A program made the translations under genes and the position numbers. A stretch of 64,000 nucleotides of DNA from Micromonospora lutea (lineage in GTDB: Bacteria; Actinomycetota; Actinomycetes; Mycobacteriales; Micromonosporaceae): positions 1 through 64,000 of the forward strand of contig NZ_BOPB01000025.1 in NCBI RefSeq assembly GCF_016863535.1, written 5' to 3'. The notes below the pieces were generated by a model. The model was not told where the DNA came from, ran no database searches, and saw nothing but the letters and a program-made list of their open reading frames with translations. Below are positions 30,550 to 39,139 of the stretch, one piece after another. How positions within the stretch are numbered: the stretch's first letter is position 1; each line of letters opens with the position of its first letter.

Positions 30550-30556
30550 CCAGTGA
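30440..30556 (+). CDS. repeat-encoded bridging mini-ORF between nuoM and nuoN
   Basis: A 38-codon frame exactly spans the spacer. The GTG overlaps the nuoM stop (GTGA) and the TGA overlaps the nuoN GTG (GTGA). The DNA is a 57-base tandem duplication, a multiple of three, so the peptide repeats SARSELASPAVA twice (after GTG at 30440 and again after GTG at 30497). Each unit carries its own GAAAGG followed by GTG, so the second unit could also be started internally. I recall similar N-termini in annotated Micromonospora proteins but cannot check this. Confidence 0.45.
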   Translation: MSARSELASPAVAGRKAGWVSARSELASPAVANERLVQ

Positions 30557-32103
30557 CCGAGCTTGAACTGCCGCCGATCGACTATGCGGCGATCGCGCCG
30601 ATCCTGATCATGCTGGTTGCGGCGGTGGTCGGGGTGCTGATCGAGGCATTCGTGCCTCGGCGGCTGCGGCATCCCGTGCAGCTGCCGCTGGCGCTGCTGG
30701 CGGTGCTCGCGGCGTTGACGATGGTGGTGGTCAACGCCGACAAGCGAGTGATCACCATCGGGGTGATCGCCGTCGACGGGCCGACGCTGTTCCTGCAGGG
30801 CGCGATCCTCGCGCTGTCGGCGGTGGCGCTGCTGCTGCTCGGCGAGCGGGCGGTCGAGCGGGGCGGCGCGTTCGTGGCCCAGGCCGCGGTGACCGCCGAC
30901 TCTCCGGAGGACCGCCAGCAGGCGGAGAACGCCGGTGGCGCGGGTGAGGTGTACCCGCTGACCACGTTCGCCATCGCCGGCATGCTGATCTTCGTGTCGG
31001 CGAACGACCTGCTGACCATGTTCATCGCGCTCGAAGTCTTCTCGCTGCCGCTCTACCTGCTCTGCGCGCTGGCCCGCCGCCGGCGGTTGCTGAGCCAGGA
31101 GGCGGCGATGAAGTACTTCCTGCTCGGTGCGTACGCCTCGGCCTTCTTCCTGTTCGGGTTGGCGCTGATCTACGGCTTCACCGCCGGCCTCGGTGACCGG
31201 GCGTCCGGCGTGGACTTCGCCACCATCAACGCGGCCGTGGCGAACTCGACGGCCAGCCCGGTGCTGCTCTTCGCCGGTATGGCGCTGGTCGCCATCGGTC
31301 TGCTGTTCAAGGCGGCCGCCGCGCCCTTCCATGTCTGGACGCCGGACGTCTACCAGGGCGCTCCGACGCCGTTGACCGGTTTCATGGCGGCCTGCACCAA
31401 GGTCGCCGCCTTCGGCGCCCTGCTGCGGGTGTTCCACGTGGCCTTCGAAGGGGCCCGCTGGGACTTCACCCCGGTACTGGGCGCTGTGGCGGTCCTCACC
31501 ATGCTGGTCGGCTCGCTGTTCGCGGTGACCCAGACCGACATCAAGCGGCTGCTGGCGTACTCGTCCATCGCCAACGCCGGCTACCTGCTCGTCGGTGTGC
31601 TCGCGCCGGGCAGCGAGGGGCTCTCCGGCACGATGTTCTACCTGGTCGCGTACGGCTTCACCGTGCTGGCCGCGTTCGCGGTGGTGACGTTGGTGCGGGA
31701 CGCCGACGGTGAGGCCACCCACCTTTCCCGGTGGGCCGGTCTGGGCAAGCGGTCGCCGGTGTACGCCTCCGTCTTCACCTTCATCCTGCTCGCCTTCGCG
31801 GGCATTCCGCTCACCAGCGGCTTCATGGGCAAGGTCGCGGTCTTCGCGCCGGCGCTGGACGGCGGGCAGGTGTGGCTGGTCGTCGCGGGTGTGCTGACCA
31901 GCATGGTGTTGGCCTTCCCGTACCTACGGGTCGTGGTGCTGATGTGGCTCTCCGAGCCGGGTGACAGCACGCCGACGGTGGCCGTGCCCGGTGCCCTCAC
32001 CTCGGCCGCACTGGTGATCGGGGTGCTCGCCACCCTGGTGCTCGGCGTCGCTCCGGCACCGCTGCTCGACCTCGCGTCCTCAGCGGCGGACTTCGTCCGG
32101 TAG
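30553..32103 (+). CDS. nuoN: NADH-quinone oxidoreductase subunit N (antiporter-like)
   Basis: A 516-residue proton-pumping subunit with about 14 helices. MFIALEVFSLPLYLLCALAR contains the membrane Glu, and KAAAAPFHVWTPDVYQGAPT the conserved loop. The GTG at 30553 has GAAAGG eight bases upstream, provided by the repeat. It is the last nuo gene and is followed by a clear hairpin. Confidence 0.96.
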   Translation: MTELELPPIDYAAIAPILIMLVAAVVGVLIEAFVPRRLRHPVQLPLALLAVLAALTMVVVNADKRVITIGVIAVDGPTLFLQGAILALSAVALLLLGERAVERGGAFVAQAAVTADSPEDRQQAENAGGAGEVYPLTTFAIAGMLIFVSANDLLTMFIALEVFSLPLYLLCALARRRRLLSQEAAMKYFLLGAYASAFFLFGLALIYGFTAGLGDRASGVDFATINAAVANSTASPVLLFAGMALVAIGLLFKAAAAPFHVWTPDVYQGAPTPLTGFMAACTKVAAFGALLRVFHVAFEGARWDFTPVLGAVAVLTMLVGSLFAVTQTDIKRLLAYSSIANAGYLLVGVLAPGSEGLSGTMFYLVAYGFTVLAAFAVVTLVRDADGEATHLSRWAGLGKRSPVYASVFTFILLAFAGIPLTSGFMGKVAVFAPALDGGQVWLVVAGVLTSMVLAFPYLRVVVLMWLSEPGDSTPTVAVPGALTSAALVIGVLATLVLGVAPAPLLDLASSAADFVR

Positions 32104-32119
32104 CGGCTGACCTGCCGTT

Positions 32120-32154
32120 CGAGGGCCGGCCCACGGTGTGTGGGTCGGCCCTCG
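32120..32154 (+). terminator. nuo operon terminator
   Basis: Arms 32120-32134 and 32140-32154 pair over 15 bases with one mismatch around the loop GGTGT. It lies 17 bases after the nuoN stop and about 55 bases before the prenyl synthase gene. Confidence 0.7.
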
Positions 32155-32210
32155 TCGCGTATCCACCCGGTCCGGTGCAGGTAGAACGTGTGTGGCATGG
32201 TGGAGACGTG

Positions 32211-33281
32211 GTGATTAGGGGTGGCGAGGGTTCAGGTGTCACCGGCTCCGGTGGTCGCCGGAGCCGGTCCGGCGCGGCGCAGTTCGGCACGCTCGGCCTT
32301 CACCTCGCCGACCCGCACAGCGAGGAGTCCGTACTCGGCGTGCTGGCGGCGGTGGAGGCGGAGCTGCTGGCCAGCGTCGCCAGCGCCGACCCGTTCGTCA
32401 CCGAGGCGGCCCGGCACCTGGTGGAGGCCGGCGGGAAGCGGTTCCGGCCGCTCCTGGTGGCCCTGGGCGCCCAGTTCGGCGATCCGACCCGAGCCGAGGT
32501 CGTCTCGGCGGCCGTGGTGGTGGAGCTGACCCACCTGGCCACGCTCTACCACGACGACGTGATGGACGAGGCGCCGGTTCGTCGGGGCGCGCCCAGCGCC
32601 AACTCCCGGTGGACCAATTCGGTGGCCATCCTGGTCGGCGACTATCTTTTCGCTCGGGCCGCGGACGTGGCTGCCGAGCTGGGGCCGGAGGCGGTCCGCC
32701 TTCAGGCGCGTACGTTCGCCCGGCTGGTCCACGGTCAGATCGCCGAGACCGTCGGTCCCCGGGACGGCGACGATCCGGTGGCGCACTACCTGGGAGTGAT
32801 CGCCGAGAAGACGGGCTCACTGATCGCCACCAGCGCCCACTTCGGTGCTCGGTTCGGTGGGGCCGCGCCGGAGCACGTGGCGGCGCTGGCCGGGTACGGC
32901 GAGACCATCGGCGTGGCCTTCCAGCTCTCCGACGATCTGCTCGACATCGCCAGCGAGTCGACCGAGTCGGGCAAGACGCCCGGCACCGACCTGCGGGAGG
33001 GCGTGCCCACCCTGCCGGTGCTCTACGCGCTCGGATCGGACGACGCGGACGCCGCCTCGGTGCGGCTGCGGGAGATCCTGGCCACCGGGCCGCTGACCGA
33101 CGACGCCCTGCACGCCGAGGCGCTCAATCTGCTTCGGGAGAGTCCGGCGCTCAAGCGTTCCCGGGAGACCGTCCGCAGCTACGCCGAGGACGCCCGCGCT
33201 CAACTCGCACCCCTGCCGGCCGGTCCGGCCCGTCGTGCCCTCGAATCCCTCTGCGACCACATCGCCGACCGCACCAGCTGA
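32211..33281 (+). CDS. long-chain trans-polyprenyl diphosphate synthase
   Basis: A 356-residue all-trans prenyltransferase that should extend farnesyl or geranylgeranyl diphosphate with isopentenyl diphosphate to make the menaquinone tail. The first aspartate-rich motif is in LYHDDVMDEA, the second in FQLSDDLLDIA, and GGKRFRP is the substrate-binding loop. Chain length cannot be read securely. The GTG at 32211 is five bases past GGAG; the preceding GTG at 32208 is too close. Neighbouring menaquinone and nuo genes support the quinone role. Confidence 0.88.
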   Translation: MIRGGEGSGVTGSGGRRSRSGAAQFGTLGLHLADPHSEESVLGVLAAVEAELLASVASADPFVTEAARHLVEAGGKRFRPLLVALGAQFGDPTRAEVVSAAVVVELTHLATLYHDDVMDEAPVRRGAPSANSRWTNSVAILVGDYLFARAADVAAELGPEAVRLQARTFARLVHGQIAETVGPRDGDDPVAHYLGVIAEKTGSLIATSAHFGARFGGAAPEHVAALAGYGETIGVAFQLSDDLLDIASESTESGKTPGTDLREGVPTLPVLYALGSDDADAASVRLREILATGPLTDDALHAEALNLLRESPALKRSRETVRSYAEDARAQLAPLPAGPARRALESLCDHIADRTS

Positions 33282-33315
33282 CTCTGGCCCACTCCCTCAG
33301 CCGGTCGATCAAGGA

Positions 33316-33346
33316 GTTTCGACTCGCCCTGCGCGCGAGTCGAAAC
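33316..33346. terminator. convergent hairpin terminator
   Basis: GTTTCGACTCG (33316-33326) and CGAGTCGAAAC (33336-33346) are perfect 11-bp arms. An outer pair GTCGATC/GATCGAC (33304-33310, 33357-33363) can extend it. It sits between the convergent prenyl synthase and MFS genes and can serve both. Confidence 0.65.
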
Positions 33347-33363
33347 GCAAACGTCTCGATCGA

Positions 33364-34563
33364 CTAGGTGGGTCGCGTCGGGTGGTGCGGTGCGGTGGGA
33401 AGCAGACGGGTCGCGGTGAGCATGAGAGCGGCGGCCACGAGCATGGCGGCGGCGGCCGTGAGCCACATCGCCGGGTAACCGGCTGCGGCGGCGAGTGGTC
33501 CGAGGGCGAGCGGTCCGAGTGCACCACCTGCGTACACCCCCGTCTGGGTGATCGAGGTGGCTGCGGCCGGTGCCTGCGGATGCAGTTGGACCACCGCGAA
33601 GTTCATCAGCCCGGGCCAGGACCAGCCGAGACCGAAGCCGAGTACCACGCCCACCATCAACGGCCCGGGGCCGGCCGCCGCGAGCAGGGCCAGCCCCACT
33701 GCGCCGGCCACCAGCAGCCCGGCGATCACCGCGACGTGTCCACCGGTGCGACGGTCGGCGAGCCAACCAACGCCGACCCGGGCCGCCACGCAGACCGCAC
33801 TGCCCAGGGTCAGGGTGAGCCCGGCCATCCCGGGGCCGAGACCCCGGTCGACCGAGGCGTCGACCACGAAGGTGCCCAGCGCGTTCGCCGCCCCCGCGGC
33901 CAGCGTCGCGGCCAGCCCGACCAGGATCAGTCCTGGACTCGCGTCGCCCGTCCGTCCGGTGCGGCGCGTCGTGGGCTGGGTGCCGTGCGAGGGTACGGCC
34001 GGCAGGGCGGCCAGCGCGGCACCGGCTGCTGCCACGAAGGCCCAGCGCCAACCGACGGTCAGCGCGAGGGTGGGTACCGCCACGCCGGCAAGCAGGGTGG
34101 AGACCGGGATGGCGGCCTGCTTGACGCCGAACGACAGGCCTTGCCGACGGGGCGGGACGTGCCGCGCGAGCAGCGCGTTGCTGGACAGTTGACCGAGGGC
34201 GTTCGCGGTGCCGGCCAGAGCGAGCAGACCGACCAGCACCGGGTACGACCGGGCCGCCACCGCCACGGCGAGCAGGCTGCCGGCGGAGATCACGATGCCG
34301 GCCCGGGCCACCACGGCGGCACCCCATCGTTCGACCAGTGCACCGGAAGGGACCGAAGCGAGGGCACCGACAGCGAAGTAGACCGCCACCACGAGCCCCA
34401 GGCCGGCGGGGGAGAAGCCCAACTCCTCCCGCATCTGCACGGCAAGGCCACCGACCAGGAAGACCGGCAGGACGCAGGCGATCGTGACGGTGACCGCGAC
34501 CACGCTGGCCTGGACGGGCCGTGCGGCGGTCTCCGAGGTGCGCGCAGGGGCGATGGGGGCCAT
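33364..34563 (-). CDS. MFS transporter
   Basis: A 399-residue protein with about 12 predicted helices in two halves. The loop after helix 2 carries LVERWGAA, and the central loop is rich in Arg and Thr. Small Gly/Ala-rich helices resemble MFS drug or sugar-efflux carriers (CynX/YcaD-like). The substrate cannot be predicted. It is divergent from the IclR regulator, which could control it. Confidence 0.85.
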   Translation of the reverse strand: MAPIAPARTSETAARPVQASVVAVTVTIACVLPVFLVGGLAVQMREELGFSPAGLGLVVAVYFAVGALASVPSGALVERWGAAVVARAGIVISAGSLLAVAVAARSYPVLVGLLALAGTANALGQLSSNALLARHVPPRRQGLSFGVKQAAIPVSTLLAGVAVPTLALTVGWRWAFVAAAGAALAALPAVPSHGTQPTTRRTGRTGDASPGLILVGLAATLAAGAANALGTFVVDASVDRGLGPGMAGLTLTLGSAVCVAARVGVGWLADRRTGGHVAVIAGLLVAGAVGLALLAAAGPGPLMVGVVLGFGLGWSWPGLMNFAVVQLHPQAPAAATSITQTGVYAGGALGPLALGPLAAAAGYPAMWLTAAAAMLVAAALMLTATRLLPTAPHHPTRPT

Positions 34564-34716
34564 GATGGGCCAACCTACGCCAGGCGCATCTCAGCGACGG
34601 AAAGTGCGGTCTACCTCACATCCCGTATCGGATGACCTTGGATCCTCCACCCGATCAGGCATTTCGCGGAGGGCTGCTTTTTCATATGGTGTAAGTCCCC
34701 GGTGGCGGAGGTGGTT

Positions 34717-35496
34717 GTGCGTGACCCCCTGGCGGAACCTTCGGACCTGATCCGAAGTGTCTCCCGCGCGCTTCGAGTGCTTGAGTCGGTCGGTCGTGCC
34801 CCACGGGGCCTGACGGTCAAACAGATCGCCCGCCGCTGCGAGCTCACCGTGGCCACCACCTATCACCTGGTCCGCACGCTCGCCTACGAGGGCTACGTGA
34901 TCCGTCGGGAGGACGGCACGTACATCGTGGGTCTGGAAGTCGCCGACCGGTACCGCGAACTGGTTGCCGCGTTCCGCTCGCCGGCCGTCGGGGAGAGCCT
35001 GCGTCGGGCGGCCCTGGAGACCGGCTGGAGTCACTTTCTGGGCCGGTTCGTGGGTGGCCAGGTGGCGATCACCGCCGTGGCGGAGGGGAGCCGCTCGCCG
35101 TACCTGGAGGATCTGGTGCCCGGGTTCGACGAGGGCGCGCATGCGACCGCACTCGGCAAGGCCCTGCTCGCCACCCTCACTGCGGACCAACGCCACCGCT
35201 ACCTGCGTGAGTACGGCATGCGTCCGTTCACCAGTGCCACCCTCACCACCCCCGAGGCATTCGAGGCCGACCTGACCGCCGGGGAGCGACGCGGGATGCA
35301 GCTGGAACTGGGCCAGTTCCGGCAGGGAGTGGCCTGCGCCGCCGTGCTGGTATGCCCGGACAAGGACATGGAACGGCGGACGGTGCTGGCCTGCTCGCTG
35401 CCGGCGAGCGAGATGATGACCTCCGCCCGGGTGGTCCGGACGAAACTGCTCACCGCCGCGCGTGCCATCGCCGAGGGCCTGGCCGCCGACACCTGA
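34717..35496 (+). CDS. IclR-family transcriptional regulator
   Basis: A 259-residue regulator with an N-terminal winged helix-turn-helix (SVSRALRVLESV, then LTVKQIARRCELTVATTYHLVRTL positions 30-55) and a C-terminal IclR effector domain with ATALGKALLA and a GQFRQGVACAAVLV strand. The GTG at 34717 has GGAGG five bases upstream; an in-frame GTG at 34702 without a ribosome site is also possible. It is divergent from the MFS gene, a common regulator-transporter arrangement. Effector unknown. Confidence 0.88.
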   Translation: MRDPLAEPSDLIRSVSRALRVLESVGRAPRGLTVKQIARRCELTVATTYHLVRTLAYEGYVIRREDGTYIVGLEVADRYRELVAAFRSPAVGESLRRAALETGWSHFLGRFVGGQVAITAVAEGSRSPYLEDLVPGFDEGAHATALGKALLATLTADQRHRYLREYGMRPFTSATLTTPEAFEADLTAGERRGMQLELGQFRQGVACAAVLVCPDKDMERRTVLACSLPASEMMTSARVVRTKLLTAARAIAEGLAADT

Positions 35497-35513
35497 TCGC
35501 CGTCACCTGCCGA

Positions 35514-35546
35514 GACGGCCCCCTCCCGGTTTGGGAGAGGGCCGTC
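35514..35546. terminator. convergent hairpin terminator
   Basis: GACGGCCCCCTCCC (35514-35527) and GGGAGAGGGCCGTC (35533-35546) pair over 14 bases with one mismatch around GGTTT. It lies between the IclR gene and the convergent phosphatase gene. Confidence 0.7.
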
Positions 35547-35576
35547 GGAACGGCGGCCGGCGGTGCCGGGGCGGGG

Positions 35577-37700
35577 TCAGCTTCCGACCGGTCCGCCGTC
35601 CAGCCGCCAGGTCACCACCACGCCTGGCTTGGCGTAGTCGCCGTCGGGCCAGGTGGAGGCCGGCTTGTGGACCGTGGCGCCGGTGAGCTCACCCGGGTGT
35701 TGCACGGCCACGAAGACCGAGCGATTGTCCCCGGTGATGAACGGACCGCAGGTCTCGGCACCGATCGGCACGGTCAGGAACTGCTTCAGGTGGCCACGCT
35801 CCGGGCCCTCGGTCGCCGTGGCGAAGAGGCCGTCGTTGCTGCCCAGCGCGTTACCGTCGGTGGAGATCCAGAGGTTCCCGGTGGCGTCGAACGCCACGTT
35901 GTCCGGGCAGGAGATCGGCGAAACCTTGGTCTTGTCGTACCCGGCGAAGTAGGTCGACGGGTCCGCCGGGTCCCCGCAGACGATCGGCAACGACCAGCTG
36001 AAGGAATCGGCGGTGTTGTCCCCCCGGTCCTCGACCAGCTCCAGGATCTGCCCGTGCCGGTTGGCGGTACGCGGGTTGGCCTCGTCCGCCGCGGGGTTGC
36101 TGCCGACGCCACGGTTCGTGTTGTTGGTCAGCGCCACGTACACCTTGCCGGTGAGCAGGCTCGGCTCGACGTCCTCCGGGCGGTCCATCTTGGTCGCCCC
36201 GACCTTGTCCCCGGCGAACCGGGTGAAGGTCAGCACCTCGGCCGCGGTCATCCCGGCCACGTATGAACGGGTGCCGCTGACCAGCTTGATCCAGCGGCCC
36301 TTGCCGTTGAAGGCACCGTCGCTGGGCAGGGTGCCGGAGCCGTCGATCTCACCGGCGCTGGTCTGGTCGAGCTTGGCGACGTACAGCGAGCCCGACTCCA
36401 GCAGCGTCAGGTTGTGCTTACGGGCAACCCAGGAGTCACCCTTCATGAACTTCTTGTCCGACACGAACTTGTACAGGTAGTCGAAGCGCTCGTCGTCACC
36501 CATGTACGCCACGACGTGTCCGCTGCGCGCGACGATGACGTTCGCGCCCTCGTGCTTGAACCGGCCCAGCGCGGTGTGCTTGCGCGGGCGGCTCTGCGGG
36601 TCGAACGGGTCGATCTCCACGATCCAGCCGTGCCGGTTGGCCTCGTTTGGGTGCCTGGCAAGGTCGAAGCGGTCGGCGGCCCGGTCCCACTTGCGGCTGC
36701 CGCTGGGGTACCGCGCGGTGGTGCTGATGCCGTAGCGCGCCAGTCGGGCCTTCTCCGACTCCGGCGCCGCGTCGCCGCCGACGAAGTACTGGTTGAAGTT
36801 CTCCTCGCCGGAGAGCACCGTGCCCCACGGAGTCACGCCGCCGGCGCAGTTGTTCAGCGTGCCGATGACCGTCCGACCCTTCGGGTCGGCGGCCGTCTTC
36901 ACGAACGACGAGCCGGCGGCCGGGCCAGTCAGCTCGAACGCACTGCTCAGCGCATCGACACGACGGTTGTACGGCCGGCGGCCGGAGCCGACGACCCGCC
37001 ACTGGCCGGAACCGGCGACCCGCTCGATCTCCACCACGGACATGCCGTGCGCGGCCATCGCCACCTTCACCTGCTCGACGGTGAGCGCGTCCTGGCTGGT
37101 GAAGCCGGGGAACATCAGGTCCTCGTTCGTGTACTCGTGGTTGACCACGAGCAGTGCCCGTCTGTCGTTCTTGTCCAGCGGCAGCACACCGACGAAGTCG
37201 TTGTTGTAGCCGAACTGCTTGGCCTGCGCGGCGGCGGTCTGCCGGCGCAGGTTGAACTCCGGCGCGTCGGGCACCACCGGGTCGCCCCAGCGGATGACCA
37301 CGGCGTGGTCGTAGCCGTTCGGGACGACGAGCGTGTCGAGGGTGTTCGGCGGGATCGGCTTGAAGCTCAGGGCACCACTGCCCGGACGACGGCCGGGCGC
37401 CGCAGCCTGACCGGCCGGAGGCAGCGGGGGAACCGGGACCGCAGCGGCGGGAGCCGCGCCGGCCAACGCACCGGCCGCAGCGCCGCCGAAACCGAGCACC
37501 AGGGCGCCGACCGCCCCAGCGCGGACCACACCACGGCGGCTGACCTCGGCGTTCACCACGTCACCGAAGTAGGCGTTGTCGGAGGTGTTGGGCACCGGGT
37601 GGTCACAGGCGTTGCCGCAGCGGTAGAGGCAGGTCATGGCGTCGCGGCTGCCGTGGCGGGGGGTGCTCAGCAGCGGGAGCAGCCGGGGACGGTCGCTCAT
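35577..37700 (-). CDS. Tat-exported PhoX-type phosphatase (DUF839)
   Basis: A 707-residue exported enzyme of the PhoX family, Ca/Fe-dependent alkaline phosphatases. A short N-terminal segment with TCLYRCGNACDHPVPNTSDN is typical of actinobacterial members, followed by the twin-arginine signal EVSRRGVVRAG and a hydrophobic stretch (about residues 55-85). The body has the family blocks VNHEYTNEDLMFPG, LSGEENFNQYFVG and FARSGHVVAYMGDDERFDYLYKF regions. The ATG at 37700 has AGGAGG about ten bases upstream; the longer frame runs into the sigma-factor gene and is rejected. Divergent from the sigma gene. Confidence 0.88.
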   Translation of the reverse strand: MSDRPRLLPLLSTPRHGSRDAMTCLYRCGNACDHPVPNTSDNAYFGDVVNAEVSRRGVVRAGAVGALVLGFGGAAAGALAGAAPAAAVPVPPLPPAGQAAAPGRRPGSGALSFKPIPPNTLDTLVVPNGYDHAVVIRWGDPVVPDAPEFNLRRQTAAAQAKQFGYNNDFVGVLPLDKNDRRALLVVNHEYTNEDLMFPGFTSQDALTVEQVKVAMAAHGMSVVEIERVAGSGQWRVVGSGRRPYNRRVDALSSAFELTGPAAGSSFVKTAADPKGRTVIGTLNNCAGGVTPWGTVLSGEENFNQYFVGGDAAPESEKARLARYGISTTARYPSGSRKWDRAADRFDLARHPNEANRHGWIVEIDPFDPQSRPRKHTALGRFKHEGANVIVARSGHVVAYMGDDERFDYLYKFVSDKKFMKGDSWVARKHNLTLLESGSLYVAKLDQTSAGEIDGSGTLPSDGAFNGKGRWIKLVSGTRSYVAGMTAAEVLTFTRFAGDKVGATKMDRPEDVEPSLLTGKVYVALTNNTNRGVGSNPAADEANPRTANRHGQILELVEDRGDNTADSFSWSLPIVCGDPADPSTYFAGYDKTKVSPISCPDNVAFDATGNLWISTDGNALGSNDGLFATATEGPERGHLKQFLTVPIGAETCGPFITGDNRSVFVAVQHPGELTGATVHKPASTWPDGDYAKPGVVVTWRLDGGPVGS

Positions 37701-37862
37701 GGGGAGGATCCTCCTGAGGGTCGGTGCACGTCGGTGCAGGTCACCGACGCGTACCCGCCGGACGCTAGGGCGGTGCGGTGAGCGTGGGTCGGCGTCGATG
37801 TGAACCAGCGATGAACTCCGCCTCGGGAATCCCAGGTTCGAGCTGGGAATGAACCGATCGGC

Positions 37863-38441
37863 GTGACAGCACGTATCTCCGGTCGTAACACCGCGCCCGC
37901 TCGCGCCGAGAGCGAGGAGAAAGCCATCAGCGACCACGACGCCCACCTGCTGCGCGCCCTGCATGACGAGCATGCCGAGGCGCTGTACGCGCACGCGCTG
38001 CGGCTGGTCAACGGCGACCGGCAGCGCGCCGAGGACCTGGTGCAGGAGACGCTGCTGCGGGCCTGGCGGCATCCGGAGTCGCTCGACCCCCGGCGCGGAT
38101 CGGTGCGGGCCTGGCTCTTCACCACCGCGCGCAACCTCGCCATCGACGCCTGGCGGCGGCGGTCCACCCGGGTCGGCGAGATCTACACCGACGAGCTTCC
38201 CGAGCCACCGGAGGTCGTCGACGAAACCGAGCGAGCCGTCGAGGCGTGGACGGTCGCGGAGGCACTCAACCGGCTCAGTCCGTCGCATCGTGATGTCCTG
38301 GTGGAGTGCTTCTACCAGGGGCGTTCCGTCTCCGAGGCAGCCTCTCGGCTGGGCGTGCCGCCGGGCACGGTGAAGTCCCGCACCCACTACGCGTTGCGCT
38401 CCCTACGGCTGGTCCTGGCCGAGATGGGGGTGACCGGATGA
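37863..38441 (+). CDS. ECF-family RNA polymerase sigma factor
   Basis: A 192-residue extracytoplasmic-function sigma factor. Region 2 covers residues 30-95 (RAEDLVQETLLRAWRHPESLD, then AWLFTTARNLAIDAWRRR), and region 4 covers 135-190 (LSPSHRDVLVECFYQGRSVSEAA). It resembles the SigL group. The GTG at 37863 lacks a clear ribosome site. Its TGA overlaps the ATG of the anti-sigma gene. The divergent PhoX gene could be a target; no promoter consensus could be confirmed. Confidence 0.9.
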   Translation: MTARISGRNTAPARAESEEKAISDHDAHLLRALHDEHAEALYAHALRLVNGDRQRAEDLVQETLLRAWRHPESLDPRRGSVRAWLFTTARNLAIDAWRRRSTRVGEIYTDELPEPPEVVDETERAVEAWTVAEALNRLSPSHRDVLVECFYQGRSVSEAASRLGVPPGTVKSRTHYALRSLRLVLAEMGVTG

Positions 38442-39130
38442 ACCGTTGCGAGTTCGCGTTCGACGATGGGGCGTACGTGCTGGGCGCGCTCTCCCCGGCC
38501 GACCGGGTGACCTACGAACGGCACCTGGTCGACTGTCCGGCGTGCCAGCAGTCGGTTTCCGAGATCGCCGTACTGCCCGGTCTGCTGGGCCGGTTGGATC
38601 CGGCCAGCCTCGAACAGTTCCTGCCGCCGCCGGAGAACCCCCGGGTGCCGCAGCTGCTCAGTGCCGCCCGGGACCGCCGACGCCGTGAGCGGCAGGCCAG
38701 CCGGCTGCGGTACGCGGTCATCGGGCTGGCTGCCGCCGCGTTCGCCCTGGTGGTCGGCTTCGGGGTGGCCGTGATGCTGCCCGGGCAGGCGCCGAACACG
38801 CCGGTGGCCCAGGTGCGGATGGTGCAGATGCAACCGGTCGCCGGAACGGTGCCGGTGCACGCCGAGATCGGGTTGACCGGCACCAACTGGGGCACCGAGG
38901 TGACCATGCACTGCGGCTACGACGAGCGGGCCGGGTACGGCAAGGCGAACACCTTCCGACTGGTGGCGCACGCCGGGGACGGCTCGCAGGAGCAGATCGG
39001 TTCCTGGCTGGCCGCTCCCGGCGACGACCTGCGGATCACCGGGGCGACCCGGTTCACCAACGCCGAGTTGGTCCGGCTGGAACTGATTCGTGCCGACGGC
39101 ACTCCCGTACTCGCCTACGAGGTCCGCTGA
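38438..39130 (+). CDS. membrane anti-sigma factor with zinc-binding domain
   Basis: A 230-residue protein. The N-terminal zinc-associated anti-sigma domain has RHLVDCPACQQSV (HxxxCxxC), one membrane helix lies at about residues 88-112, and the outer domain has a conserved-looking sandwich with a WGTEV and CGYDERAGYG segment. It should hold the ECF sigma factor at the membrane until a signal releases it. The ATG overlaps the sigma-factor stop, which gives coupled synthesis. Confidence 0.88.
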   Translation: MNRCEFAFDDGAYVLGALSPADRVTYERHLVDCPACQQSVSEIAVLPGLLGRLDPASLEQFLPPPENPRVPQLLSAARDRRRRERQASRLRYAVIGLAAAAFALVVGFGVAVMLPGQAPNTPVAQVRMVQMQPVAGTVPVHAEIGLTGTNWGTEVTMHCGYDERAGYGKANTFRLVAHAGDGSQEQIGSWLAAPGDDLRITGATRFTNAELVRLELIRADGTPVLAYEVR

Positions 39131-39139
39131 GCCGGAGCG

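Noticed and set aside
37701-38387. Upstream extension of the PhoX-type gene
   Set aside because: The longer frame overlaps the ECF sigma gene on the other strand; the ATG at 37700 has a ribosome site and precedes the family N-terminus.
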